Source: Tepidanaerobacter syntrophicus
GTDB taxonomy: Bacteria; Bacillota; Thermosediminibacteria; Thermosediminibacterales; Tepidanaerobacteraceae
Direction: 5' to 3'
DNA length: 64,000 nucleotides
Assembly (NCBI RefSeq): GCF_001485475.2
Contig: NZ_DF977003.1
Coordinates: forward strand, 496,001 to 560,000
In this document: piece after piece, positions 63,743 through 64,000 of the stretch
Layout of the letters: each line of letters opens with the position of its first letter
Numbering within the stretch: position 1 is the first letter of the stretch
The notes under the pieces: generated by a model
The model's input: the letters and a program-made list of their open reading frames with translations, nothing else
Database searches by the model: none
Told to the model about the DNA's origin: nothing
Position numbers and translations under genes: made by a program

Positions 63743-64000
63743 CTATTCTCCTTTTTCCGTAACTGACTTTAGTCCTTCCCTGAGCTTTTCGTTAATACTT
63801 GAAATTACCGAATTATAAGCCACATTTATGCCATTTTCAATGGCTTTGCTGTCAGATGAGCCGTGGCATTTTACTAAAACTCCGTCAATGCCTAAAAACA
63901 TGGCGCCGCCATATTCTGAATAATCCATACTTGAGCGAATTTTTTCTATTGCAGGCTTTAAAAGGGCGGCTCCGGCTAAATATCTGGGGCTTTTTTTGAT
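63743..64000 (-). CDS. plsX: Phosphate acyltransferase PlsX, C-terminal part
   Basis: PlsX makes acyl-phosphate for phospholipid synthesis. Only the last 85 codons are inside the window; the frame runs open to 64000. Recognised from YLAGAALLKPAIEKI and MDYSEYGGAMFLGIDGVLVK, CHGSSDSKAIENGINVAYN, the conserved PlsX C-terminus. The plsX-fabH pairing supports it. The FapR regulator usually found upstream would lie outside. Confidence 0.93.
   Translation of the reverse strand: MKKSPRYLAGAALLKPAIEKIRSSMDYSEYGGAMFLGIDGVLVKCHGSSDSKAIENGINVAYNSVISSINEKLREGLKSVTEKGE

Noticed and set aside
1-64000. tRNA genes, insertion sequences, phage genes, CRISPR arrays
   Set aside because: No tRNA-like sequence, transposase, integrase other than XerC, or regularly spaced repeat was seen on either strand.

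Overview
The window reads as a chromosome segment of a low-GC, endospore-forming, flagellated member of the Clostridia. The closest match I can suggest is a Tepidanaerobacter- or Thermoanaerobacterales-like bacterium; this is inferred from gene content and order, not from a database match. Evidence includes SpoVS, CodY with CodV/HslV/HslU, FabK as the enoyl reductase, a B. subtilis-like order of housekeeping genes, and AT-rich DNA with strong AGGAGG ribosome binding sites. Every gene but one lies on the minus strand, so transcription runs from high to low coordinates. I saw no tRNA, rRNA, insertion sequence, prophage or CRISPR array, and no gene-free gap longer than about 250 bases.

Read in the direction of transcription, the window opens with a fatty-acid/phospholipid block at 64000-58450 (plsX, fabH, fabK, fabD, fabG, acpP, fabF). 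It continues with rnc, spoVS, smc and ftsY (58441-52742). spoVS has its own sigma-H-type promoter and terminator, and smc appears to start at a rare CTG codon. Next is an accessory stretch (52660-44539). It holds the only plus-strand gene (an orphan, charged, helical repeat protein), a MarR regulator with a palindromic operator-like site, a heterodimeric ABC exporter, and three tandem M42 metallopeptidases.

From 44453 to 38569 come the protein-targeting and translation genes: ylxM, ffh, rpsP, khpA, rimM, trmD, rplS, rbgA, rnhB and yraN. They are followed by comM/yifB, cobO, dprA, topA, trmFO, xerC/codV, hslV, hslU and codY (38547-28041). A terminator follows codY.

The last 27.8 kb is one long flagellar/chemotaxis cluster: flgB-flgC-fliE-fliF-fliG-fliH-fliI-fliJ-motE-like-fliK-flgD-flg_new-flgE-flbD-motA-motB-fliL-fliM-fliY-cheY-fliO-fliP-fliQ-fliR-flhB-flhA-flhF-flhG-pilZ-cheA-cheW-cheC-cheD-fliA. 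It encodes the basal body, export gate and ATPase, hook, stator, switch, and CheA/W/C/D signalling, and ends with the flagellar sigma factor, cut by the window edge. Short gaps and overlaps indicate strong translational coupling. A PilZ protein stands where B. subtilis has cheB.

I did not find a plainly new multi-gene system. The best candidates for novelty are RNA or regulatory elements (the ylxM 5' inverted repeat, the flgE leader hairpins, the fabF tandem repeat), the CTG-initiated smc, the orphan repeat protein, and the M42 triplet.
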